Shown here piece after piece: positions 1 to 9,785 of a stretch of 22,917 bases of DNA; positions within the stretch are counted from its first letter, which is position 1, and the number at the start of each line of letters is the position of its first letter. This DNA comes from Oppiella nova (lineage: Eukaryota; Arthropoda; Arachnida; Sarcoptiformes; Oppiidae): positions 1 to 22,917 of the forward strand of contig CAJPVJ010000576.1 in NCBI GenBank assembly GCA_905397405.1, written 5' to 3'. The position numbers and the translations under genes are program-made. The notes under the pieces were generated by a model. That model searched no databases, had not been told where the DNA came from, and worked only from the letters and a program-made list of their open reading frames with translations.

Positions 1-2
1 TA

Positions 3-506
3 TTGCGAAACCCGAAAGACGTTTGCGTTTCGTTTTACTATTATTTGCGGCAAAAGTTTGACGAAAGTCTAGATTTTCATCAATTTTTTCAACTATGGAT
101 AACTGGACGGGACGTACCCCACGGCGACTACTTCGAGGCCGTGCGCCTGTATTGGCAGCACCGGAACGACGGGAACTGTACTCTCGTTTTATATGAAGAT
201 ATGTTGGAGAGTCCGAGCGATGAGATCGTAAAAATAGGTCGTTTTCTGGGCCCTCAATATGTGGACAGACTGTATGACACGGACGGCACCGGTAGTACAC
301 TATTGGAGCGCATAAGGAAGGCATCGGATTTTGAAAGTATGAAAACTAGTCATAGGAATCAAAACAATCACTTCCGGAAAGGTATTGCCGGCGACTGGAG
401 GTCTGTTATGACCAGAGATGAGAGTCAGGCCATCGATCATAGAGTTATGGAGGAGTGGAGGGGAACGGGATTGGAGTCTCTGTGGGAAAGGCATATGAAA
501 TGGTAG
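3..506 (+). CDS. Cytosolic sulfotransferase, C-terminal part (cut by window edge)
   Basis: Open from the left edge to TAG at 504-506, about 167 residues, so only the C-terminal half or so of a roughly 300-residue enzyme is present; the TTG at position 3 is not a start. The opening RNPKDVCVSFYYY is the sulfotransferase segment that contacts the 3'-phosphate of PAPS. Near residue 123 the stretch FRKGIAGDW matches the family motif RKGxxGDW that closes over the cofactor. LVLYEDM and KIGRFLG are the usual intervening family blocks. Members transfer sulfate from PAPS to hydroxyl or amine groups of small molecules such as phenols, steroids and xenobiotics in the cytosol; the substrate cannot be told from this fragment. 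The part seen has no stop or frameshift, so it looks functional. It points the same way as the chemoreceptor pair downstream, about 580 bp away. Confidence 0.88.
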   Translation: MRNPKDVCVSFYYYLRQKFDESLDFHQFFQLWITGRDVPHGDYFEAVRLYWQHRNDGNCTLVLYEDMLESPSDEIVKIGRFLGPQYVDRLYDTDGTGSTLLERIRKASDFESMKTSHRNQNNHFRKGIAGDWRSVMTRDESQAIDHRVMEEWRGTGLESLWERHMKW

Positions 507-869
507 TCCGAAAATATATTTTTTATTTTTGGATATGTTTTAATTGAGTGTTGTTTTAGATTACATTTACAATGTTTGTCAAACTGTAAACAAATATATT
601 AAACAAATTTTTTTTTAAATTAATTATTTTTATAAATATTTATCGTAAAACCCCTTGATATGATATTATAATTTTAACTAATTAATATTTATAGCTAATT
701 AAGTTTTAAAATTATTTATATTTTAAGTAAAAATCCATATATTAATATTTATAAAAATAAAAATATATTTTATTGATTTTTTTTGTAAATTTTATTTTAT
801 ATTTATAATAATGTTTATAAATTATTGTCGTTCTTAAGATCAAATGCGTTATGTTGATATTTTATTTAT
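507..869. other. AT-rich intergenic spacer
   Basis: Almost pure A/T with poly-T runs; I see no coding signal. AATAAA-like signals for the sulfotransferase could lie here but are not distinctive in this base composition. The repeated upstream block of the receptor duplication starts at about 870. Confidence 0.6.
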
Positions 870-1083
870 TTATAAAATTCAACGTTAAAAACATTTATGA
901 TGTATATTATAATATTATATTATTACTTTATTATTTAGTGCAAGAATATTTAACTATTGTCAATTTTTAAAAATATTTTTTATATTACAAAAAATATTTT
1001 TATAGTTATTTTCAGAAGCTCAAAGTAGAATATATATTTAAATATTTTGCTTATTAGATCTCGTATTTAAATAATATTTTAAA

Positions 1084-2463
1084 ATGTCTAATTTCTTAAA
1101 TAACGTGAAATACAATCGCAAAATTCAAGATTTAATGTATTTAATACATGAAAAGAATTATAAAAACGGTTTGAAAAAGTTTAATAATAACTATAATAAA
1201 CCGCGACTTATGTTATTTAATCCCAAACTTATAAACACAACACTAATATTAATACTTATTCGAGAAATAGTGTCACTATTTGTGATAAAACATGATTACT
1301 ATCTAATAATTTGCGGTGAATTTGCATTCAAATGGAAATTTAAAATACTTAAAAATATTTTCTTTATTTTATTCACTATAATTGGATTATCCATTGAGTT
1401 ATGGGATTTAAAATTATGCAGAAATTCCAGATTAAAACAAATTATTGAGTCCAATAAATACCGGGGTATATTACCCAAATGTCAATTACGGACATTTAAA
1501 TTCATGGAAATATTAATAAATTCATTTTTCTATGGCTTAGGATTTAGTGTATCATTTGTCTCGTTTGCATTAGAGTTGCCACTTGTCCTGGTGCTTACAT
1601 TTGGTCTATTTTGGAGTTTGGTACTAGGTGTTTATTATATTTATCTGTCTAACATTATAATGTGGTATTTTTATGGATATATTGCGTATTGTCTACAGTC
1701 GAAGCTATATTTAGTTATGCAAAATGATCACCTTGGATCTAAAAGTCCCATTTATTCTCATGGTACAATAAGAAACTATAATAAATTAGTAACAGATTTA
1801 CTAACAAAATATAACCAAATAATTAACAAAATAGACGTTTATAATGCTATATGGTCTCCATTTATTATGATCCTATGGTCTACCTTTGCACTATCGTTGG
1901 CCATACTATTAATTTTAATCTTTTACTTTAATAGTGAACTATATTTTCAATTGTTATTCAGAAGTGCATTCATAATAGCCATTTGTATGATGACAACTCT
2001 AATCCTATTCTCGAGTAGCGTTAACACGGAATCCAAAAAGTCATACAAATTATTACTAAAAGTCAACACCAATCACAAAAGCACCCATGTTATGTCATTC
2101 AGACATAAGTTTAAAGTAACACATTCTTATAAAGTTTTAATTAATTTTTAAATAACTTGTTTATTAAATTGTTTTACAGTTGCAAACACTGATCGAGAGA
2201 TTGTCTGACTATAGAGTCGGCTTTTATTGTGGAAATCTATTCTTGGTCAATCAGTTCACGTATTTTGAGGTAATTGTATATTTAAGTAACTAATACTAAA
2301 AATTAAACTAAGAATATAATAATTTTTAATTTAACATAAAGATAGAAATTATAAATTGTTTAATAAAATAATTAATTTTTAAATTGAAACAATTTTATTT
2401 TAATTATAGTGGCTCATTCTTACGATGGCTTTAACTATTAAATTAGTGGATTTATCATGTTAA
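1084..2463 (+). CDS. Gustatory-receptor-like 7-TM chemoreceptor, copy 1 (3 exons)
   Basis: Model: exon 1 1084-2115, exon 2 2180-2269, exon 3 2410-2463 (TAA), total 391 aa. Both introns are phase 0 with GT-AG borders. Treating exon 1 as the whole gene would lose the C-terminus: its read-through past 2115 is intron. Hydrophobic segments lie at about residues 48-68, 91-108, 143-163, 165-187, 258-282, 293-313 and, only after splicing, 372-389, giving seven. The short last exons encode GFYCGNLFLVNQFTYFEWL, resembling the conserved end of arthropod gustatory receptors (TM6-TM7, with a TY pair), and phase-0 introns near the 3' end are characteristic of that superfamily. Such proteins are ligand-gated cation channels in chemosensory neurons; the ligand is unknown. 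An orphan 7-TM protein is the alternative. Confidence 0.75.
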
Positions 2464-2569
2464 AATTATTTTGCTATTTTTTATTTAAATGTTATTATTA
2501 AAATTATATAAAATATATTAATATTATTTTTCAATTTTTTTTATAAATAAAGATGATGATGATTATTAT
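2464..2569. other. Short spacer between duplicated receptors
   Basis: About 106 bp of A/T-rich sequence between the stop of copy 1 and the start of the second duplicated unit. It is too short for a separate regulatory region beyond the one carried inside the unit. Confidence 0.5.
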
Positions 2570-2781
2570 TTTATAGAATTCAACCTTAAAAATATTTATA
2601 ATGTATATTAAAATATTATATTATTACCTTATTATTTAGTGCAAGAATATTTAACTATTGTCAATTTAAAAAAATATTTTTTATGTTACAACAAATATTT
2701 TTATAGTTATTTTCAGAAGCTCAAAGTAGAATATATATTTAAATATTTTACTTATTAGATCTCGTACTTAAATATTTTAAA

Positions 2782-4164
2782 ATGTCTAATTTCTTAAATA
2801 ACGTTAAATACAAACGCAAAATTCAGGATTTAATGTATTCAATACATGAAAAGAATTATAAAAACAGTTTGAAAAAGTTTAATAGTAACTATAATAAACC
2901 GCGATTTATGCTATTTAATCCCATACTTATGAATACAACATTAATATTAATACTTATCCGAGAAATGCTGTCACTATTTGCCATAAGAGATGACTTCTAT
3001 CTCATAATTTGTGGTCAATTTGCGTTTAAATGGATATTTAAAACACAAATAAACATTTTCTTTGTTGTATACACAGTAATGGGATTATCCATAGAGTTAT
3101 GGGATATAAAACTACACAGAAATCAGAAATTAAAACAAATTATTGAATCTAATAAATACCGGGGTATATTAACTAAACGACAATTACAAGCATTTAAACT
3201 CATGGAGATATACATCAATTCATTTTTCTATGGCTTTGGATTTAGCATATCTTTTGTCTCATTTGCATTAGAGTTGCCACTTGTCCTGGTGCTTACATTT
3301 GGTCTATTTTGGAGTTTGGTTCTAGGTCTTTATTATATCTATATGGCTAACATATTAATGTGCAATTTCTATGGATATATCGCGTATTGTCTTCAGTCGA
3401 GGCTATTTCTAGTAAAGCAAAATAGTCACCTAGGACCTAAAAGTCCAATTAATTCGTATATTCAAAACGGGAACCATAATAAACTTTCTACATTATTATT
3501 ACAAAATTTTAATCAAATAATTAATATAATAGATATTTATAATGAAATATGGTCCCCGTTTATATTAATCATATGGGTTACCTTGGCACTATTGCTGGCA
3601 TTAATATTATTCATAATAATTTATTCGGAAAATGAATTATACTTTTCATTACTGTTCATAATAGCATTCATTTTGGGCATCATTTTTATGACAACCCTCA
3701 TTGTACTCTCGAGTGGTGTCAACACGGAATCCAAAAAGTCGTACAAATTATTATTAAAATTCAGGATTAATCACAAAAGTACCCAGGTTATGTCATTGAG
3801 AAATATGATTAAGGTAATATTTTAATTATAAATATTAATTAATTTTCAAATAACTTGTTTATGAAATATTGAACTTGTTTTACAGTTGCAAACACTGATC
3901 GAGAGATTGTCTGATTATAGAGTTGGCTTTCACTGTGGAAATGTATTCTTGGTCAATCAGTTCAAGTATTTTGAGGTAATTGTATATTTGATTAATTAAC
4001 AAATACTAACAAATGAAAAATGTCTAAAATAATTTCTAATTTTCTATAATAAGAACATAAAAATTAAGTATTATAAAGTAATTAATTATTAGAATTTTAT
4101 TTTTTAATTATAGTGGCTCATTCTAATGATGGCTTTAACTATTAAATTAGTGGATTTATCATGA
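2782..4164 (+). CDS. Gustatory-receptor-like 7-TM chemoreceptor, copy 2 (3 exons)
   Basis: Model: exon 1 2782-3813, exon 2 3886-3975, exon 3 4114-4164 (TGA), total 390 aa. The exon structure and intron phases (0, 0) are those of copy 1, which supports both models. Protein identity to copy 1 is high in exon 2 and in the TM3-TM4 block (SFALELPLVLVLTFGLFWSL is unchanged). It is lower in the loop at about residues 212-250 and in TM5-TM6, so the pair has begun to diverge in the parts likely to shape ligand response or gating. The penultimate-exon motif differs (QFKYFE instead of QFTYFE). The last codon of copy 1 (Cys) is lost because TGT is TGA here. No disabling change is seen, so both copies appear functional. 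Confidence 0.75.
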
Positions 4165-4686
4165 TGAAAATATTAATTTTATCTCCTATTTAATTGTATA
4201 TCGAAATCATATAACAATTGCTGATATTTTTATTATTTAATATCAATATTTTAATAATTAATAAAATCGGATTCTTTTGAACAAAATAATATCAATGTGT
4301 GATATATATGACATTGCAATATTTTATTTTATTCAAGTATTCTCTGTTTGATGTACAGTAGGACATAGTTTTAAAGACAAATATGAAAATAATTGTAACA
4401 TTCTAAGTAAGGATACAGAATAATTAAGTATTACAGAATAATTTAAGTTTATACAGGGTGGCCAAAATATGGTAATGCTGTTTTGATTTTAATTTATTTT
4501 AATACCGTAATGTTTATTTTATTCATTTATTTACTAAATTGTAACTAAGAAGTTAGGGTTTTGTTTTTTATATGATTTGTCCAGGTCGGAATTAAACAAA
4601 ATTTTATACAAGGGGTATAATTTTAAACATGCAAAAAAATTTATGCAATTCATATTAAAGACATTTTATTGCCTAATCTAACCAAA
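4165..4686. other. Intergenic spacer with possible transposon end
   Basis: A/T-rich and non-coding. Around 4454-4470 the stretch ACAGGGTGGCCAAAATATGG resembles the terminal sequence of Tc1/mariner-type elements (Tc1 itself has a TGGCCAAAA core), but I found no matching inverted partner nearby, so this is only a hint. Confidence 0.35.
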
Positions 4687-4925
4687 AAGACTGATAGTGT
4701 ATGATAATGCCCCGACCCCCGGGTGTGACGAGAACCTGATATTTCCCAATATCTTCGCCACACTCACGGCAGACATGGATGAGTTGGACGCCAGGGAACT
4801 TAAAGCCTAGTTGATGACCGCCAAAGTGTTGCTCAAGAAGTTGATGGCCATTAGGCGCCGCGACTTCGCCCCACAATTGGACACAACGCGCGCAAAACTC
4901 AAGACATTTGAACGCCTGAGGCTAA
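4687..4925 (+). pseudogene. Decayed coding fragment, possibly the 5' part of the Claspin-like copy
   Basis: The base composition switches abruptly to GC-richer coding-like DNA. One plus frame reads an acidic then basic stretch (ADMDELDARELKA, stop at about 4807, then LLKKLMAIRRRDFAPQL and LKTFERLRLKLFG) with one in-frame stop. Lys/Arg/Leu-rich helical sequence of this type occurs in Claspin, which follows on the same strand, but no specific motif proves it. The minus-strand open frame over the same bases is its shadow. Confidence 0.35.
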
Positions 4926-5063
4926 AGTTATTTGGATTACAAAGTGTGACACATTGACACCAATTTTTGTGCTATTTTTGTATTAATTGTTTTGTCTATG
5001 CATTTATTTTTTCTCAAAATTTATTACAAAGTTTTGCAGCAAAGGTTATCACCGATGGATGAG

Positions 5064-5081
5064 TTAGGTTAGGTTAGGTTA
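5064..5081 (+). repeat. Short interstitial TTAGG run
   Basis: Three tandem TTAGG units followed by TTA. TTAGG is the ancestral arthropod telomere repeat. A run this short can arise by chance or by double-strand-break repair. Confidence 0.5.
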
Positions 5082-5226
5082 ACACCCATTAAGAAGTTGT
5101 CGGCCACACTGGCACTGAGGGAAGAGCTTAAGAATAAGCCATAACTTCGCGTCTGAAGGCCGCCCGTTGTCAACGATTTTGTGACCACAACAGCGCCCGT
5201 GAGACTAGTTCTCAATCACTTATGGA

Positions 5227-6249
5227 TTGCTTCCTCAGTCACTAGCCGTCGCAGAAGACGCCGAAAGATGTCGTCAAGACTCCGCTGAAAAAAGGTTTAA
5301 ATCAGGCAACAAGTGGTCTCAGTTGAAGACAATTATGGAGATGAAGATGGTGGCGAAGCGCAGGGATGATTTGAAGGTAAGGTTGTCTCCTTTTATTGCC
5401 CAAAAGCCAAAGCCATGACGAGTAGACAAGGGTCTCATAACATTGATTCCCAGTTGATTCGCAGACCACCGATGGGTCCACTTTGCAGACACTGATGGAT
5501 CTGTGTTCTTGAGATTTCAAGGAATCCGTGGATCAGTAGAATAAGGACGAGAAGAGTCAAAGCACTTAACAGTCAGTTGATGGCGAAGATGAGGACACAG
5601 AGGCCTTAAGCGACGCCAAGAAAGTGGGTAAAGTATTTAATATTAAAAACGATGGCGAGTCGGACGGCGAGGAGCTGTTGATGACTTACGCGGGAGTGTC
5701 TGATGTGGAGCCGACGACGACCCACAATACAATTACTCTGATACCGCAGATGGAGAGGAAAAGGATATCCGTAAGATTGAGCGCAGTTTTTTCGACGAGT
5801 TTCGCGGAGTTGTACGGGGCTAAGGAAGACGTGTTCAGTGATGAAGAGGAGGGCGACGGTTACGACCACTACAACGACGGCGCCGATCAGGAGGACTTGC
5901 CGTCAGACGAGGAGCTGAGGAATCAGGTCAAGCGGATCCACCAGTAAGTGATCGGCCATAGACTGGAATACTCATTGATGTAATGATTGATTGAATGTGT
6001 TTTTTCAGCAAAAAACTCTTAGACGAAGTCAAGTGACAACTGATGGCCTTAAAGGAGATGATGTTCGCGAACCGAGACCTTAATAACGACGACGCCGTCC
6101 GGCAGAAGAAAAAGAGGTTTCGCCGAAAGTTCAACGAAAGTGTCGACGTATTCAGTGATATCTTAAGCGAAGACTCGAAAGATTATGTGGACTCGGATGA
6201 CGAGATGGTCGCCATCAAAGTCTGGCGCTTAAGATGTCGTTTTAGATAA
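5227..6249 (+). pseudogene. CLSPN: Claspin-like pseudogene (replication checkpoint mediator)
   Basis: The best-preserved block joins two pieces across a GT-AG intron (5939-6009, phase 2): DLPSDEELRNQVKRIH and HKKLLDEVK, then stop, then QLMALKEMMFANRDL. This follows the Claspin segment LPSDEEL-x-Q-x-K-x-IH-x-K-x-x-LDDDKRQL. The stop at 6034-6036 (TGA) sits where Claspin has Arg, so one CGA-to-TGA change explains it. Further damage: IRKIERSFFDE (about 5770-5803) is in a different frame from the following ELYGAKEDVFSDEEE, and a TAA interrupts the acidic stretch at about 5571. An upstream exon ends in KWSQLKTIMEMKMVAKRRDDLK just before GTAAGG at 5376. Claspin is an acidic adaptor that lets ATR activate CHK1 at stalled forks. 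The retained intron argues for a segmental copy rather than a retrocopy; the GC content is that of a recent gene. Confidence 0.65.
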
Positions 6250-6261
6250 GGGTCGAGTAAG

Positions 6262-6375
6262 TTTGACTGGGCACAACCAATACGTTATCTACTAAAATAT
6301 GCCGGAGTAGAGTTCAATGCCATTAAGTAGAAGTACTTGTCGTATATAAAGCCGACACTCATTTGTCGCAAATAA
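6262..6375 (+). pseudogene. Glutathione S-transferase N-terminal fragment
   Basis: The frame opening at 6262 reads FDWAQPIRYLLKYAGVEFN and then meets TAG at 6319-6321, followed by KYLSYIKPTLI. Mu-class GSTs have a near-identical N-terminal stretch after their first strand, LAQPIRLLL-x-Y-x-G-x-x-FE. Only this one exon-sized piece of the glutathione-binding domain is present. It begins about 13 bp after the end of the Claspin-like frame, so the two relics are abutting insertions or shuffled fragments. Not functional. Confidence 0.5.
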
Positions 6376-6419
6376 TATAACGTCTCATTAATGTTATGAA
6401 TTTATTTTTTATTTATAGT

Positions 6420-6966
6420 AAACCAATTAGTAAATGGCGAAAACAAGATATCATTGATTATCTTAAAGAGAAAGACACCATTACCGCAAAAGGCAAAAAG
6501 ACCTGAATTATATGATTTTATACCCAAATAATAGTTTTAATTATAACGTCGGTCAAATGATTATTAATGAGCGTCATATACCCTTAAGGTTACCCCCATA
6601 CATGTGTGAAGTAAGATATTTATACTTTTATACCATATGAAAGTTAATACCTTCCTCTATAAAATTGCTATAAACTATATTTACCTTGCTCATTTAGTTT
6701 ATTCTGTAACCTAAGTCTGCGAGAGTGTCCATAGAAATAACATTAATATTTATTTATTTTATAGTTGAATCATGTTTGGAGAATTCAAGCGAAAAGTCAA
6801 ACATAAGAACATTAATAACACGTTTATGAATTTATGAATTTATGAATTTATGAATTTAATTACAAAAACATTTAATGATTTACATAATACTGATATCTGT
6901 GCAAGTCAAGTTAGACATCAAATCAAAATTGAAGTTAATTGGCTCAACAAAGACGGCGTTCTCGTA
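6420..6966 (+). pseudogene. DDE-type transposase relic, C-terminal part
   Basis: Pieces in order: WRKQDIIDYLKEKD (6435 on), then a frame change to RPELYDFI (6499 on), then VGQMIINERHIPLRLPPYMCE ending at 6610. A GT-AG intron (6611-6764) joins it to LNHVWRIQA, and after another frame change come KVKHKNINNTF and finally QVRHQIKIEVNWLNKDG. The block RLPPYxCELNPIExxW, with a C-terminal HVxxxExxYW pattern, is typical of DDE endonuclease transposases common in arthropods. Here the NPIE acidic residue, the third catalytic carboxylate region, is deleted (ELN joins directly to HVW). Non-functional. Confidence 0.55.
6826..6857 (+). repeat. 8-bp microsatellite, four perfect units
   Basis: ATGAATTT repeated four times inside the transposase relic. 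Slippage product. Confidence 0.9.
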
Positions 6967-6969
6967 TCT

Positions 6970-8018
6970 AATGTTTAAAATTCTTGAGTCAAAGATTTTT
7001 ATGTAAAATACAGTTTTTTGTTTGAAATCAATTTCTTTATTGTTTTTAAGTTGTATTCAAGATAGAGTTCATTTGATGTCTTGAGGGCTTGCCTTATATA
7101 TCAGATTTAAAACCAAATTTAGATTTTCCTTAACACTACGATTAAACTTTATAAATGTTTTTTAATTAATTTTTGTATTTAATTAGAAAAATTCTAAACC
7201 AGTGTTGAGACAATTTAATGTATAGTATAGTGAATGTTATTTTTCTCCTGTGTTTCAAATCATAACTAATGTCTGTAATAATGACTAATTAATACAATCC
7301 AAGTGTTTGCTATTATAAGCAGAAAATTATCATTTTTGATGGTTTTGTTTGCGATTAGTTGTTATCGACACTACAATAACATAATTTGAGACAAACTTAA
7401 TAAAAGTCATGACATATAATACTTCACTCATATCGCACACCCATATAATTAGCTATTTATCATGTATTTTATTGTTTAATTATTTCTATTTGTTTTATAA
7501 AGATTTAAAGAATATTCTCAATGAATACAAAATTATTGTCATATTAATTACTAATGATATAGGTATTAATATTATTTAAAAAGCAACTTCAGTTATTAAC
7601 CTTTCATAAATTATTTTTATATTTTCAAAACAAAATTAAAACTATTTATAACAATTACTGTATTATTAACTACTTGTTTACACATAAAACATTAAGCACA
7701 TGTTTATCATGAAATAATTAACCTTTATTTAATTTATATCATATTAAAATATAATTTCCAAAAAATAATAACATTTCCCAACAAATTAATATCATACTTG
7801 GTAAATTAACAAACAAATTATATTGACAATTATGAACTTGTAAACGGTTAATTAATTTGTTTACAATTTAAAATTAAACTTGTACATAAGAGTATGTTAA
7901 ATATATTTTTGACTTTGACAGACTTTGTGATAAATGTGGATTTCTTGCTAATGTTAATTTTGATATAAAACTTTAATAAATAAAAATTTAAAAAGTAACC
8001 ATTAGTAAATTCTAAGTT
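6970..8018. other. AT-rich intergenic spacer, no gene seen
   Basis: About 1 kb of A/T-rich sequence with no reading frame of coding character and no clear repeat. It separates the gene graveyard from the terpene block. Confidence 0.6.
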
Positions 8019-8029
8019 TATATAAATAG
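8019..8029 (+). promoter_or_regulatory. Putative TATA box of TS1
   Basis: TATATAAATAG lies 77 bp upstream of the TS1 ATG, a plausible TATA element. In such AT-rich DNA the specificity is limited; the trailing G and the sudden C/G-containing bases after it make it stand out. Confidence 0.4.
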
Positions 8030-8105
8030 CTCGAAAATATCTTATTTATTTTAAATCCTTAAAATTGTATTATGATTATTAATTTTTAAATGTTCAAGTT
8101 AAAAT

Positions 8106-9198
8106 ATGAACGAAGTATTATTAGACTTCAAAGTCCATGGCCTGAGTGTCGAGAGAGTCTGTATTAACAAACACGTGCCAAACGCCAAGACTTTTTTGGA
8201 GACCTGGATAACCGATATTTGTGGGAAACCCTATAAGGATATACATGATATGTCCGACTTTGTCACCCTTGCGCTTCCCAATATAAAGGACCATGATGAA
8301 TTAATGTTATGCATCGATGGATAACATTTCTAATATTTTTAGACGATTTCTTAGAAAAGCAAACATGTAACCAGATCAATTTAGTAGAGTAAGTGAATTA
8401 CTAGTATTCATTCATGAAACAAATGATAATTTTTATTTTAAATGCTAGAAAGTGGAGACAAAATATTAAAAACGGGTATTCAATCGAAAACAGGTTTCTT
8501 GACAAAGTGTTTAATTCAGCAAGGGAGCTTATGGACAATCATATGAGTGCTAAACTAGTACAAATGCAAATTAACTGGTGCATGAAGTACCTTGATATCT
8601 ATTATACCACTAAAAATTTCAATGATGGTAATAATATTCCTACGCTCGATGAATATTATGAATTTAGGTAAATATCATTATAATTTATAATACACCAGTA
8701 TATTTAAGTTAATTAAACAAGAAAGTAATTTTACTTATACTTTTATAACTTTCTTGTAAATGTAAAACAAGTTTTAAATTTTATAAATGCAAGTATAATG
8801 TTATGATCATATTACTTGCATATAATGAACAAATTAATTTTTATGTCAAAATTTTAATCGAGGAGTATCGACATTGGTTTTGAAACGATGCAAATTTTAA
8901 TTTATAGCTCCATTAAATTTGACCCAGATCACTATGCCCATATAACCAATACAGATGATTGGAAATTATTTAACCGTTGGTGTTGTCGCCACACATATCT
9001 AGTAAATGATATCTATTCGGCTAAAAAAGAGATTCTACATTTTTGTGTGAATTTAATACCCAGTCTAACAGGTAATACAAATGAATAGATACAATGATAC
9101 AAAAATCTGAAATTAAGCAAATTTTGACAGATATTTTGTCACACGAACTGAGAAATCAATTAAAAGGTGATAATAGTAATTGTGCATGCATATTCCAA
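8106..9198 (+). pseudogene. Terpene synthase TS1 (class I), frameshifted and 3' truncated
   Basis: Reconstructed exons: 8106-8388, 8449-8667, 8863-9071 and possibly 9131-9198, joined by GT-AG introns of 60, 195 and 59 nt. The first two junctions are phase 2 and restore one frame. A one-base deletion near 8319-8321 makes the first frame stop at 8322-8324. The following frame immediately reads FLIFLDDFLEK, the Asp-rich Mg-binding motif DDxxE (8342-8356). The exon 2/3 junction encodes EFRSIDIG (pyrophosphate-sensor Arg), and 48 residues later comes NDIYSAKKE, the N-D-x-x-S-x-x-x-E second metal motif. The exon 4 call is uncertain, and no C-terminal RY end was found; a MITE lies shortly downstream. 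Unlike TS2 it has introns but a canonical D-rich motif. A sequencing error at the frameshift would still leave the 3' end missing. Confidence 0.75.
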
Positions 9199-9239
9199 GT
9201 AAGCAACAGTAAGAAAAATTAAAAACTAATATAAAAAAT

Positions 9240-9386
9240 TAATAAATTGGAGTTGGTGGTGAAAAGTTGGTGAAAATTTACGTATGCATTGGAGGGGGAG
9301 TATCGGTTCTGCGTACGACTTGCAACAAGGGGGGAGGGGGTCGATTTTTGGGCCAAATTTTGCGTACGTACTTATTGAATGGCCAC
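9240..9386. other. G-rich patch, likely old DNA-transposon end
   Basis: Unusual G-rich top strand (GGAGGGGGAG, then GGGGGGAGGGGG) in an otherwise A/T-rich region, ending in TGCGTACGTACTTATTGAATGGCC. Short palindromes GCGTAC/GTACGC recur inside. It resembles the terminus of a DNA transposon, but no partner end was found. The G runs could form a quadruplex. Confidence 0.35.
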
Positions 9387-9717
9387 TTATAAGTTTTGTT
9401 TATTACATTGACCTCATATGAATGCTATTGTCACAGAACCACTTATCTATATGGCTTACCTGCAATACTCTCTGAAAATACAAAATACAGTGTTTAGCAG
9501 TAATTTAATTATTTGAAATGTTTTATTACAAAAGATTATGGATTTTAATCTATTTATTAATAATCTTTTAGCTGAAAATTTCGTTAAATTTAGTTTTACT
9601 AATTAAATTACTACCAAAGATTGTATTTTCAGAGAGTATTGCAGGTAAGCCATATAGATAAGTGGTTTTGTGACAATAGCATTCATATGAGGTCAATGTA
9701 ATAAACAAAACTTATAA
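9387..9717. mobile_element. 331-bp MITE with 97-bp near-perfect terminal inverted repeats
   Basis: The left arm 9387-9483 and right arm 9621-9717 are reverse complements with a single mismatch that I could find (CAGAACC against CAAAACC). Both ends start TTATAAGTTTTGTTTATTAC. Similarity continues imperfectly into the middle (GTAATTTAATTA), so the RNA or single strand would fold into one long hairpin. It has no coding capacity, so it moves only with a transposase made elsewhere. The near-identical arms indicate recent insertion. The target duplication is ambiguous because the termini themselves begin TTA/TA. Confidence 0.92.
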
Positions 9718-9785
9718 AATTATTATCAAAAATTGGTTGATCTTATGCACGAAGTAGTATACAAATAATTTGTTTTAAATTTTAA

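Larger units (their letters stand above)
870..4164 (+). repeat. Tandem duplication of a receptor gene (two units, about 1.7 kb period)
   Basis: Unit 1 covers about 870-2463 and unit 2 about 2570-4164. Similarity is not limited to coding sequence: it includes roughly 210 bp upstream of each ATG (shared blocks such as GCAAGAATATTTAACTATTG and CAGAAGCTCAAAGTAGAATA), both introns' positions, and the terminal exon. Exon 1 has exactly the same length (1032 nt) in both. This is unequal crossing-over or a similar local duplication carrying its own promoter. Confidence 0.88.

Noticed and set aside
1084-2151. Receptor copy 1 as a single-exon gene ending at 2151
   Set aside because: The last 12 codons are intron: the conserved donor at 2116, matched in copy 2 at 3814, leads to two further conserved exons that restore TM7.
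4673-4876. Minus-strand open frame of 67 codons
   Set aside because: The plus strand over the same bases reads more like a real (decayed) coding sequence; the minus frame has no recognisable motif.
5064-5081. Ancient telomere fusion site
   Set aside because: Only three TTAGG units with no inverted partner; too short to support a fusion.
9072-9130. Intron at the end of TS1 exon 3
   Set aside because: Not fully rejected but kept low: the borders are GT-AG and the frame fits, yet the resulting exon 4 lacks any terpene-synthase motif, so the downstream TS1 model is uncertain.
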